Positions 41,586 to 49,170 of a DNA stretch of 64,000 nt are shown in pieces. Within the stretch, counting starts at the first letter, position 1. Each line of letters starts with the position of its first letter. The stretch is from Bradyrhizobium sp. SRS-191 (lineage in GTDB: Bacteria; Pseudomonadota; Alphaproteobacteria; Rhizobiales; Xanthobacteraceae): contig NZ_JANBVS010000013.1 of NCBI RefSeq assembly GCF_024586915.1, positions 157,305-221,304 on the forward strand, given 5' to 3'. Below the pieces are notes generated by a model. It saw only the letters and a program-made list of their open reading frames with translations, made no database searches and was not told where the DNA came from. The translations under genes and the position numbers were made by a program.

Positions 41586-42482
41586 GTGCGCGCGCTGTCG
41601 GCCGTCAAGGCGCTGCTTGCGACACTGTTTGTCTGCCTCGCCACGCTGGCGTGGGCCGACGTCGCGGTGCCGCAGCTCACCGGCCGCGTCGTCGACCAGA
41701 CCGGGACGCTGTCGTCATCCGATATCGCCAGCCTGACGCAGAAGCTGAAGGATCTGGAAACCCGCAAGGGCAGCCAGGTCGCGGTGCTGATCGTGCCGAC
41801 CACGCAGCCGGAGACGATCGAGCAGTTTTCGATCCGCGTCGCGGAAGCCTGGAAGATCGGCCGCAAGAAGGTCGACGACGGCGCGCTGCTGGTGATCGCG
41901 AAGGGCGACCGCAAGCTGCGCATCGAGGTCGGCTACGGCCTCGAAGGCAGCCTGACAGACGTCACCGCGCGCCGCATCATCGACGAGGTCATCACGCCGA
42001 AATTCCGCAACGGTGATTTCGCCGGCGGCATCGATGCCGGCGTCGACCGGATCATCGGCGTCATCAATGGCGAGCCGTTGCCGGTGCCGCAGCCGCAGGC
42101 GTCGCATGGCGACGTCGATTTCGATTCCCTCACCTCGTTCGCGCCGGTCGCGCTGTTCGGAGCGCTGGTGATCGGCGGCATCCTGCGCACCTTGCTCGGC
42201 CGTCTCCTGGGATCGCTCGCCACCGGCGGCGCGATGGGCGCGATCGCCTGGCTGATGGTGGGATCGGCAGGGTTGGCCGCGCTGTCGGCGATCGCCGGCT
42301 TCGTCATCGCCTTCATCGCCGACAGCTTTGCGTCGATGTCCGGACCCGGCAGCGGTCGCCGTGGCGGCTGGTCGGGTGGATCGTCGTCATCAGGCTGGAG
42401 CAGCGGCAGCTCGAGCGACAGCGGCAGCTTCTCCGGCGGCGGCGGCAGTTTTGGCGGCGGCGGCGCCTCGGGCAGCTGGTGA
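41586..42482 (+). CDS. TPM-domain membrane protein with Gly/Ser-rich tail (YgcG-like)
   Basis: A 298-residue protein with a signal peptide (1-24, ending LAWA), a TPM (DUF477) domain at about 30-155 (VPQLTGRVVDQTGTLSSSDI; GSQVAVLIVPTTQPETIEQF; RIEVGYGLEGSLTDV), two membrane segments at about 180-250 (FAPVALFGALVIGG; AALSAIAGFVIAFIA), and a C-terminal Gly/Ser tail ending FGGGGASGSW. This layout is typical of YgcG-type proteins found beside LemA. The start is GTG, 15 bp after lemA. Function in the envelope is inferred only from linkage. Confidence 0.93.
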   Translation: MRALSAVKALLATLFVCLATLAWADVAVPQLTGRVVDQTGTLSSSDIASLTQKLKDLETRKGSQVAVLIVPTTQPETIEQFSIRVAEAWKIGRKKVDDGALLVIAKGDRKLRIEVGYGLEGSLTDVTARRIIDEVITPKFRNGDFAGGIDAGVDRIIGVINGEPLPVPQPQASHGDVDFDSLTSFAPVALFGALVIGGILRTLLGRLLGSLATGGAMGAIAWLMVGSAGLAALSAIAGFVIAFIADSFASMSGPGSGRRGGWSGGSSSSGWSSGSSSDSGSFSGGGGSFGGGGASGSW

Positions 42483-42493
42483 GGCGGACGAAT

Positions 42494-42991
42494 ATGAGCA
42501 TCACACGGATCAGCCGGCACCTTCTGCACCATCACTGGCAGCTGAAGCGCATCTTCACGCCGGAGGTGCTGGCGCGCATCGAACAGGCCATCAAGGCCGG
42601 CGAGCGCACGCATGCGGGGCAGGTGCGCTTCGTCGTCGAAGGCGCGCTCGACGGCCGCCCACTGTGGCGCAACCAGCCGCCGCGTGAGCGCGCGCTCGAT
42701 GTGTTCGCGCAGCTGCGCATCTGGGACACCGCCGATAACAACGGCGTCCTGATCTATCTCCTGCTCGCCGATCGCGACGTCGAGATCATCGCCGACCGCG
42801 GCATCCATGACCGCGTCGGCGCCGAAGGGTGGGAGACGATCTGCCGGGCGATGGAGGCGGAGTTTCGGCAGGGACGCTTCGAGCCGGGCGTGATGCAGGG
42901 TATCGCGGCGGTATCACGCGAGCTCGCCAAGCATTATCCGCCGCATGCCGGCGAGACGAACGAGCTGCCCGACGCACCGGTGGTGATGTAG
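42494..42991 (+). CDS. second TPM-domain protein, soluble form
   Basis: A 165-residue protein containing a TPM (DUF477) domain without signal peptide or membrane helix. Recognisable segments are AIKAGERTHAGQVRFVVEGA, ALDVFAQLRIWDTADNNGVL, YLLLADRDVEIIADRGIHDR and FRQGRFEPGVMQGIAAVS. It starts 11 bp after the YgcG-like gene and is the third member of the lemA operon. A soluble TPM partner in this position is common in proteobacteria. Confidence 0.92.
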   Translation: MSITRISRHLLHHHWQLKRIFTPEVLARIEQAIKAGERTHAGQVRFVVEGALDGRPLWRNQPPRERALDVFAQLRIWDTADNNGVLIYLLLADRDVEIIADRGIHDRVGAEGWETICRAMEAEFRQGRFEPGVMQGIAAVSRELAKHYPPHAGETNELPDAPVVM

Positions 42992-43070
42992 CTCGAATCG
43001 CGCGCGTCGCACTCACTCCGGCCAGTCGCGCTCACCCCGAGTGGACAAGAGCGCACACCGCTCTCACCCC

Positions 43071-43144
43071 GTCATTGCGAGCGCAGCGAAGCAATCCAGA
43101 GTCCCGCCCGCCACCCTGGATTACTTCGCTACGCTCGCAATGAC
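43071..43144. repeat. dispersed inverted repeat GTCATTGCGAGC...GCTCGCAATGAC
   Basis: Ends GTCATTGCGAGCGCAGCGAA and CTTCGCTACGCTCGCAATGAC pair almost fully, with CAATCCAGAG and CCTGGATTAC inside. This is a widespread intergenic repeat type in Bradyrhizobium (from memory). It lies between the convergent lemA operon and the WYL regulator gene. Confidence 0.75.
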
Positions 43145-43168
43145 GCGGATGGAGCGGGTGTTTGCAAC

Positions 43169-44149
43169 TCACACCGTCGCAGCTGCGCCGTAGCGCTTCA
43201 CCATGTCTCGCGCCAGCTCGGCCATCTTCGCGCGCAGCTCGGGCGGGTCGAGCACTTCGGCTTCCGGGCCGAACCGCAGCAGCTCGCCGGCGGCATGCCA
43301 CAGCGTCGTTCCGGTCGGGATCGTCGCGATGCGCCAACCATCGGCGTCTGCCTCGTCAGCGAGGCGCGTGCGGGCGCGCACGTAAGGCTGGCTCCACACC
43401 TCCAGCAGCTTCACGCCGAGCGGTGACAGGCGCACCGTCGCCGCATTCGGATGCATCTCCGCTTCGAGCCGCTCGGTCGCGGCCCGCCAGTAGGCGGCGA
43501 GGTCGAAATCCGCGGGCCGCGTAAAACTCTCGGCCGTCACCGTGCAATCGTGGATGCGCGCGACGCGATAGGTGCGTACGCTGCGTTCGACGCCTCCCGC
43601 GAGATACCAGCTGCCGCCCTTGAGCACGAGGCCGAGCGGGGCGACGCGGCGGCGCTTCTCGGCGCGCCAGGTCTGATAGCGGATGTCAACCATGACCTCG
43701 CGCAGCAGCGCGTCCGCGATGGCCCGCAGATGCGGCGGCTCCTCGGACTCGCCGAACCAGCCGGGTGCGTCGAGATGGAAGCGCGCCTGCATCCGTCCGG
43801 CAGTGGCGCGCGAATTCTGCGGCAGCGCCGCCACCAGCTTGGTCTGCGCCGCGCTCATCGCATCGTCGAGGCCGAGCGCCGCGGCCGGGCCGGGCAACCC
43901 CGCCATGAACAGTGCATCCGTCTCCGCCGGCGACAGCCCGTTCAGCCGCACGCGATAGCCGTCGAGCAGGCGGAACCCGCCTTCGGCGCCGCGCTCGGCA
44001 TAGACGGGGATGCCCGCGGCCGAGAGCGCATCGATGTCGCGATAGATCGTGCGCACCGACACCTCGCAGGCCTCCGCAAGCTCGGGGGCCGTGACCTGTC
44101 CCTTGGCCTGCAACGTCGTGAGGATGGAGAGCAGCCGGCTCGCGCGCAT
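43169..44149 (-). CDS. YafY-like transcriptional regulator (HTH + WYL domain)
   Basis: A 326-residue regulator. The N-terminal helix-turn-helix is RLLSILTTLQAKGQVTAPEL with VSVRTIYRDIDALSAAGIPV. The WYL domain at about 130-210 includes LVLKGGSWYLAGGVERSVRTY (quoted in part: GSWYLAG, RTYRVARI). A C-terminal extension follows. WYL proteins sense small ligands or nucleic acids and control divergent neighbours. The ATG at 44149 starts 13 bp from a perfect 27-bp dyad shared with the divergent GST gene, so it probably represses both genes. Confidence 0.92.
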   Translation of the reverse strand: MRASRLLSILTTLQAKGQVTAPELAEACEVSVRTIYRDIDALSAAGIPVYAERGAEGGFRLLDGYRVRLNGLSPAETDALFMAGLPGPAAALGLDDAMSAAQTKLVAALPQNSRATAGRMQARFHLDAPGWFGESEEPPHLRAIADALLREVMVDIRYQTWRAEKRRRVAPLGLVLKGGSWYLAGGVERSVRTYRVARIHDCTVTAESFTRPADFDLAAYWRAATERLEAEMHPNAATVRLSPLGVKLLEVWSQPYVRARTRLADEADADGWRIATIPTGTTLWHAAGELLRFGPEAEVLDPPELRAKMAELARDMVKRYGAAATV

Positions 44150-44161
44150 GCCGCTCTTAAA

Positions 44162-44188
44162 CCATACCTGACATGGACTGTCAGGTAT
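44162..44188. promoter_or_regulatory. perfect dyad CATACCTGACA-N5-TGTCAGGTATG
   Basis: 11-bp perfect arms (44162-44172 and 44178-44188) with spacer TGGAC, located between the WYL regulator and GST genes. The 16-bp period between arm centres suits a dimeric HTH protein. It is the likely operator of the YafY-like regulator. Confidence 0.7.
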
Positions 44189-44237
44189 GCCGTGCGACAA
44201 GCTGGGCTATCGAAAGCCGGCAATGGGAGGAGCCATC

Positions 44238-44882
44238 ATGACCGCCGACGACACCATCACCCTGTATTATTCCCCGCAGACCCGCGCCGCCGGCGCCCGC
44301 GTCTTGCTCGAGGAACTCGGCGCGCCCTATGATCTGCATGTCCTCAACATGAAGGCGGGCGAGCAGCGCAAGCCGGAATTCCTGGCGATCAATCCGCTCG
44401 GCAAGGTGCCGACGGTCGGCCATCGCGGAGAGATCGTCACCGAGCAGGTCGCGATCTTCATCTATCTCGCCGATCTGTTCCCGCAGGCCGGCCTGACGCC
44501 GGCGCTGGACGATCCCCTGCGCGGACCGTATCTGCGCTGGATCGCCTATTACGGCTCGTCGTTCGAGCCGGCCGTGATCGACCATTTCATGAAGCGCGAG
44601 CCGGCCCCGGTGACGCAGTCGCCGTATGCCGACTACGACACCATGCTGGGTGCGCTGGAGCAGCAACTCGCGAAGGGGCCGTATCTGCTCGGCGAGCGGA
44701 TGACTGCCGCCGACGTGCTGTGGGGCGTCGCCTTCAACTGGACCATGATGTTCGGCGTGGTGCCGCGCAAGGAGGTGTTCGTACGCTACGCCGAGCGCGT
44801 CACGTCACGTCCGGCGTTCCAGCGCGTCACCGCCGCGGATGTGGAGATGGCAGCGCAGCACGCGGCCGCTGCCGGCGTCTGA
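44238..44882 (+). CDS. glutathione S-transferase
   Basis: A 214-residue cytosolic GST. The thioredoxin-like N-terminal domain includes ITLYYSPQTRAAGARVLLEE, NPLGKVPTVGHRGEIVTEQV with the cis-Pro for glutathione binding, and FIYLADLFPQAGL. The helical C-terminal domain includes LAKGPYLLGERMTAADVLWG with the N-capping motif. It would conjugate glutathione to an electrophile. GGAGGAGCCATC precedes the ATG at 44238. It is divergent from the WYL regulator across the 27-bp dyad, suggesting substrate-inducible detoxification. Confidence 0.93.
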   Translation: MTADDTITLYYSPQTRAAGARVLLEELGAPYDLHVLNMKAGEQRKPEFLAINPLGKVPTVGHRGEIVTEQVAIFIYLADLFPQAGLTPALDDPLRGPYLRWIAYYGSSFEPAVIDHFMKREPAPVTQSPYADYDTMLGALEQQLAKGPYLLGERMTAADVLWGVAFNWTMMFGVVPRKEVFVRYAERVTSRPAFQRVTAADVEMAAQHAAAAGV

Positions 44883-44904
44883 GCGCCAGCATCAACGCAA
44901 TCCA

Positions 44905-44933
44905 GCGAGGTCCCGCCGGCAACGGGACCTCGC
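44905..44933. terminator. hairpin between convergent GST and beta-helix genes
   Basis: Perfect 11-bp arms GCGAGGTCCCG (44905-44915) and CGGGACCTCGC (44923-44933), loop CCGGCAA. It has no U-run on either strand; position and strength suggest a bidirectional terminator. Confidence 0.5.
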
Positions 44934-44999
44934 CGATGTGATGACACTTCGTCCGCTTGCCGCGGGACTACAAATGTCGGGCTTCCCGCGGCGGCGTCG

Positions 45000-45860
45000 C
45001 TAGTTCAGGCTGATCCCCGTGAGCGGCGTGCCGTCGACGCCGTTGTTGCTGATCGCGTTGTTCTTGAAGGACGAGACGGAGCCGCCGCCGGTCTGGACGA
45101 CGCCGTTGGAATTGCCCTGGATGACGGAATTTCCCAACGTCACGATGGCGCCGCTGCCGCTTGCCAGAACGCCGCTGCTGTTGAACTCGGAGACGATCTG
45201 GTCGAGAAAGACGCCCATTCCTGGCTTTCCAGCGGGCACCGTGGCCGATATCCCGGCATTGCTGTTCAGATTGGTCAGGGTTTTCGTCACCATCACGCTG
45301 ACGGGGCTGCTCGCATTCGCTGTCGTCACCGTGACACCGAACGCGGATGCCTTGAGCGTCGAGGCCGAGATCACCACCTGCGCAGCCCCGCTCGGCGCGA
45401 TCGAAATAGCGCTTTGCGAGAAGTTCTCGATCGTGCAGTTCTCGACGATGAGTTTTCGGCCGGCCAGCATATTGACGCCATTGAGACCGAGGGTCGTGCC
45501 GGCGCCGTTGATGCTGAGGTTGCGTAGGATGATGACGTCGGATGCGCCGGCATTCACGTTGATGCCGTTTGTCCCCGACGCCAGGATTGAGGCCATGGTC
45601 CCCCCGCCATCGATCGTGATCGACTTGGTGATCGTCACCGCGCCGTAGCCGCCGGGATCGATCACGTCAATTTCGCCGCCGGCAGCGGTCTTCGAGATCG
45701 CGCCGGCGAAGGTCTTGCAGGGCGCCGTGCGGCTGCACGGGTTGACGTCGTCACCGACGCCGGACACCCACGTCCGCGTGGCCTGGGCGTGCGCCGCCGG
45801 CGAGGCGAGGATCAAAAGTGCGGCGCACAAAAATCCGAACGAAGAAATGAGCTTTCGCAT
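45000..45860 (-). CDS. exported right-handed beta-helix protein
   Basis: A 286-residue protein with a signal peptide (1-26, ASPAAHAQA). The mature N-terminus TRTWVSGVGDDVNPCSRTAPCKTF has two Cys and is typical of secreted parallel beta-helix proteins. Repeated short Asn/Ile/Gly turns follow (ITIDGGGTMASI, VIILRNLSINGAGT, LIVENCTIENFSQSAI, TLGNSVIQGNSNGVV, FKNNAISNNGVDG), as in pectate-lyase-like solenoids. No catalytic motif was recognised, so it could be structural or sugar-binding rather than an enzyme. It follows a GGGGGAGCCCTC ribosome site and stands alone next to a repeat-rich gap. Its codon use is less GC-biased than its neighbours by eye. Confidence 0.88.
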   Translation of the reverse strand: MRKLISSFGFLCAALLILASPAAHAQATRTWVSGVGDDVNPCSRTAPCKTFAGAISKTAAGGEIDVIDPGGYGAVTITKSITIDGGGTMASILASGTNGINVNAGASDVIILRNLSINGAGTTLGLNGVNMLAGRKLIVENCTIENFSQSAISIAPSGAAQVVISASTLKASAFGVTVTTANASSPVSVMVTKTLTNLNSNAGISATVPAGKPGMGVFLDQIVSEFNSSGVLASGSGAIVTLGNSVIQGNSNGVVQTGGGSVSSFKNNAISNNGVDGTPLTGISLN

Positions 45861-46048
45861 GAGGGCTCCCCCTGGGAATGTGGAAATGAAAAATAGTCCA
45901 CCGCAGGGTATTAGTCTAAGAAAGCAACCAGAGCGTTCATCGAAAATTTCGAAGGAAGACCGCACAGTTCGCGACTATTTCGGTGACGGCTATTTCGGGG
46001 CACCGTATTTGGTATTTGTATTTTGTGATCCTCCGCTGCCGATGCAGG

Positions 46049-46220
46049 CGCGTCATCCTCCGCTGTCTTCCCGGACAAGCCGTGCCGTGCGCCAGCACGG
46101 TGCGGCGCTGATCCGGGATCCATACGCCACAGCCGACATGATGCAGAAGATGTCAACGACCAGCCCTGCCACAAAACGCTCCCTGGGGTTACGGATCCCC
46201 TAGGCGTTCGCCGGGATGAC
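46049..46220. repeat. dispersed repeat bounded by GTCATCCTCC and GGGATGAC
   Basis: Starts GTCATCCTCCGCTGTCTTCC and ends CGTTCGCCGGGATGAC, with GATCCGGGATCCATACGCC inside. I recall similar sequence as a many-copy intergenic repeat in Bradyrhizobium. Confidence 0.6.
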
Positions 46221-46296
46221 AATGGGACCAACTAGATGCCGACGGTTCGAGTGAAGTCCTGCATCGTTGTCGGCGCGCTTGAATTCCATAGACGCC

Positions 46297-46830
46297 ACGA
46301 CACGACGGGCAATCCGCGCATCCCCGTCATGCGCAAACTGCCCGTCGTGTTAGTTTGTCGCACGACCCGCTCTTGCACCGTCGGGCAAATCGGATCGATG
46401 CTCTCGTCCATCCCGCCTGCAATGAAGAGGGGCGTGTCGGCCGATCGTCACGAGGCGTAGCAGCGGGGAGCGGTGGACGTGTCGGGCCTGGGGCTTTCGC
46501 GCAAGCGGGGCCGGCGAGCAGGTCGGATGCGGACGGTCAAGTCGTAGGGTCCTGGCATCCCGAAGCCGATGCCCAGCGCAATGCGCGCGAGCGCATTGTC
46601 GCGACACGGTGACCAGAAAGCCCGGCGCATCGGGGAGACTACGAAGCAGCCGTAAAACCACCGCGCAGGGAAGGCCGGGTATGTCCGGCTGAGCCTGTGG
46701 TTCCTGCCCCGTGCATTCTTGTCCGCACGGGGGCCGCGGGTATCAGTCGATACCCGGTCTTCCCTGCGCCCTCTGATAGGGAGGGTGAACATCGGCAGAG
46801 CTCGGGCGCGACCGCGCCGCGAGAGGGTTT
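46297..46830 (+). repeat. long composite dispersed repeat, copy A
   Basis: Contains inverted pair CACGACGGGCA (46301-46311)/TGCCCGTCGTG (46339-46349), then GCGTGTCGGCCGATCGTCACG, GTCCTGGCATCCCGAAGCC and ATCGGGGAGACTACG, then 20-nt arms with 19 matches, 46663-46682 and 46750-46769 (GCGCAGGGAAGGCCGGGTAT type). Copy B at 60956-61437 shows the same order on the other strand. Confidence 0.75.
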
Positions 46831-47078
46831 GGCGCTGCCCGTCGTCGCTATCAGCAAGAGCGCCGCCGGCGTCGCGAATCGATGGCTTGCGCAGCGGATG
46901 GGCGCCTCGGCGATGAATATTCGGGCACCGCTTGCCACATCTGCTCCATGTTGTCGGCGCAAATCCGCCCCGGATGAATCCCTAAAACTCAGGTAAGCCC
47001 AGCAAAAGTAAGATTTTGGCAATCAATCAAACGCTAACTAAGGTTACCAAGGGCTGAACGTCATCGGGAGACTTGAAC

Positions 47079-48992
47079 GTGAGCGAGCAAAAGGCCGAAC
47101 AGACCAGCCTCGGCACTGCTAGTCCTGGCGTCGTCGGCGCTGAGCCGGTGCTGAAGACTTCTGCGTCCCCCGACGTCGTCGATAAGGCTGTGCCGGCGAT
47201 CGCTCCGGTCGCACAGCCGATGATCTCGCCCGACCACGAGGCGCCATCGGCCGACCAGCCCGCCATCGTAGCAAAGACCGCTGCGGCCGAAGCGCCGGCC
47301 TCCGAGCCCAAAGCCGAACCGGTTGCGGCGCTCGCTGCGACCGAGGCGCATCCCGCCACGGAGACCAAGGCCGAGGTGGTGAAGCTCGAGGCGGCCAAAA
47401 CTGACGAAATCAAGACGGATGAGACCAAGGCGGGCCCGCCGCCGGTCGAGAGCGCGAAGGCGGAGGTCAGCAAGCCTGAGCCCAAGCGGCTCGACCTGGT
47501 GAAGTCCGACAAGGGCAAGTCCGAAAATAAGTCCGAAAACAAGTCCGAGAAGAAGGCGGATATGGCGAAAGCCGATCCGCTCAAACTCAATGCCGGCCAG
47601 AGCTCGTCCAGTCAGATCGCCGCCAAATCCCCGCCGACGATCCTGGACCTGATCAGGACCGAGCCGGCCAAGCCGGCGGAGCCGGTCAAGACCGCCACTG
47701 CGGCGGGCGACCTGCTCAAGGTCGAAACGCCCAAGCTGTCGACCCTCGCATCCAATGCGCCGAAGATCGGCCCGATGGGGACGACGGCCGCCAAGCCCGA
47801 CGCGCCGGTGAAGCCGGAGACAGTGAGTAAGCCTGCGTCCGTCAAGCCGGACGTTGCTGTGAAATCCGAAGCGGTTGCCAAGCCGGAGCCGGTGGTGAAG
47901 CCCGAATTGGCTGCGAAGCCGGAGCCGACGGTCAAGCCCGACGCCGCGGTGAAGCCCGAGGCTGTCACTAAGGTCGAGGCCAAGCGTCCCGCCGTGGAGT
48001 CTGCGCCGGTGAGCAAGGCCGGCATGGCCGGCGCCGCGGTCGACAAGGCCACGGCCTGGGCAAGGGCCAAGCTCAAGGCCGAGCCGTTCACATCCAATTC
48101 GGCGGCCAAGCCCGCGCCCGCTGCTGCCGCGATGGCTGCCGGTGCTGCAGCGGCGTTGCCGCCGAAGCCGCCTGGCAACTCCGCCGCGCGCCTGCCGGCC
48201 TCGGCCCGCCTCGGGCTGCCGGCGATGGCTGCGGTGCTGCTGCTGGCCATGGTGGTCGGCGGCGTGGCCGGTGGCCTCGTGACCGCCACCTTGGTCGACC
48301 GCTCCGGCGGCGGCACGGCCGAGGCCACGGGCACTGGGACAGCGGATCCGACGCTGAGTGCGGCGGTGTCGCGCATCGACAACGAGATCGCCAATCTCAA
48401 GGCGAGCCTCGAGCAGACCAACCAGACCAGCCTGGTCGAGCTCAACAAATCGGCCGAGCGTCTCGACCGGCTGGAGAAGGTGCTGGGTGAGCTTGCGACC
48501 AAGGCGTCGGGCAAGCCGAGCGAATTGCAGCGGCTGAGCGATGCCGTCGAGCGGCTGCGCGCGGCGCAGGCTTCGGCGAGCTCGCAGCCGTCGGCCCGCG
48601 ACACCACGGCGTCGGTGCCGCAGGCGGTGGGTGCGATCAATGCGGCAGCGCCGCCGTCAGGCGTGCCGATGCGGCAGGAGGCGAGCCGCGCCGAGCCGGC
48701 CAGGACGGACGCGAGCACGCCAAGCAGGACCGAGCCGAGCCGGGCAGAACCTGCCCGCGCGGAGACGGCGCGGGCCGATGCGGCCCGCACCGAGGCCGCC
48801 AAGCCGAAGGTCGTCGAGGGCTGGGTGCTGCGCGACGTCGGCCGTGGCGGCGCGCTGATCGAGGGCCGCGGCGGGCTGTATGAGGTCTATGCCGGCGATC
48901 CCGTGCCGGGCCTCGGCAAGGTCGATGCGATCCGCAAGCAGGACGGCCGCTGGGTCGTCTTCACCACCAAGGGACTTGTCGTCGCGCGCTGA
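47079..48992 (+). CDS. single-span membrane protein with long Ala/Lys/Pro/Glu-rich N-terminus
   Basis: A 637-residue protein of no named family. Residues 1-370 are disordered and rich in Ala, Lys, Pro, Glu and Val, including a tandem KPE/KPD tract at about 243-298 (VKPDVAVKSEAVAKPEPVVK). One membrane helix spans about 378-402 (AMAAVLLLAMVVGGVAGGLV). A coiled coil covers about 420-510 (RIDNEIANLKASLEQTNQTS; ERLDRLEKVLGELATKA). After a second disordered stretch comes a compact C-terminal domain at about 580-637 (VEGWVLRDVGRGGALIEGRG; GDPVPGLGKVDAIRKQDGRW). The GTG at 47079 follows GGGAGAC; a TTG at 47073 is possible. The TonB-like cytoplasmic or periplasmic spacer layout suggests an envelope-spanning or scaffold role, which is inference. 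Confidence 0.88.
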   Translation: MSEQKAEQTSLGTASPGVVGAEPVLKTSASPDVVDKAVPAIAPVAQPMISPDHEAPSADQPAIVAKTAAAEAPASEPKAEPVAALAATEAHPATETKAEVVKLEAAKTDEIKTDETKAGPPPVESAKAEVSKPEPKRLDLVKSDKGKSENKSENKSEKKADMAKADPLKLNAGQSSSSQIAAKSPPTILDLIRTEPAKPAEPVKTATAAGDLLKVETPKLSTLASNAPKIGPMGTTAAKPDAPVKPETVSKPASVKPDVAVKSEAVAKPEPVVKPELAAKPEPTVKPDAAVKPEAVTKVEAKRPAVESAPVSKAGMAGAAVDKATAWARAKLKAEPFTSNSAAKPAPAAAAMAAGAAAALPPKPPGNSAARLPASARLGLPAMAAVLLLAMVVGGVAGGLVTATLVDRSGGGTAEATGTGTADPTLSAAVSRIDNEIANLKASLEQTNQTSLVELNKSAERLDRLEKVLGELATKASGKPSELQRLSDAVERLRAAQASASSQPSARDTTASVPQAVGAINAAAPPSGVPMRQEASRAEPARTDASTPSRTEPSRAEPARAETARADAARTEAAKPKVVEGWVLRDVGRGGALIEGRGGLYEVYAGDPVPGLGKVDAIRKQDGRWVVFTTKGLVVAR

Positions 48993-49023
48993 CCGACCAT
49001 CTCTTCATCGGGACCGAATTCGG

Positions 49024-49055
49024 CGAGGCGCCTCACTGCGACGTGAGGCGCCTCG
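49024..49055 (+). terminator. perfect 12-bp hairpin after the KPE-rich protein gene
   Basis: Arms CGAGGCGCCTCA (49024-49035) and TGAGGCGCCTCG (49044-49055) with an 8-nt loop, 31 bp past the stop. No U-run, so terminator function is inferred from position. Confidence 0.5.
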
Positions 49056-49170
49056 TCGCATAATGGCCAGACGCCGCCGCCTTTCGGCTATCTTCGGCCA
49101 TTAGCAAGCCCTGCGCGCGACACGGCGGACCGCCGCCTCGCGCGATCGATTGCGGAAGAGGAGGCGCGTC

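Larger units (their letters stand above)
45861..47078. other. 1.2-kb gene-free region filled by dispersed repeats
   Basis: Two repeat blocks are visible (46049-46220 and 46297-46830, listed separately). Short open frames here are repeat-derived. The last part before 47079 includes an AT-richer stretch (46990-47045) that may carry the promoter of the next gene. Confidence 0.7.

Noticed and set aside
47800..47990. Tandem repeats as a possible CRISPR or minisatellite
   Set aside because: Short in-frame KPE/KPD codon repeats inside a coding sequence, without spacers.
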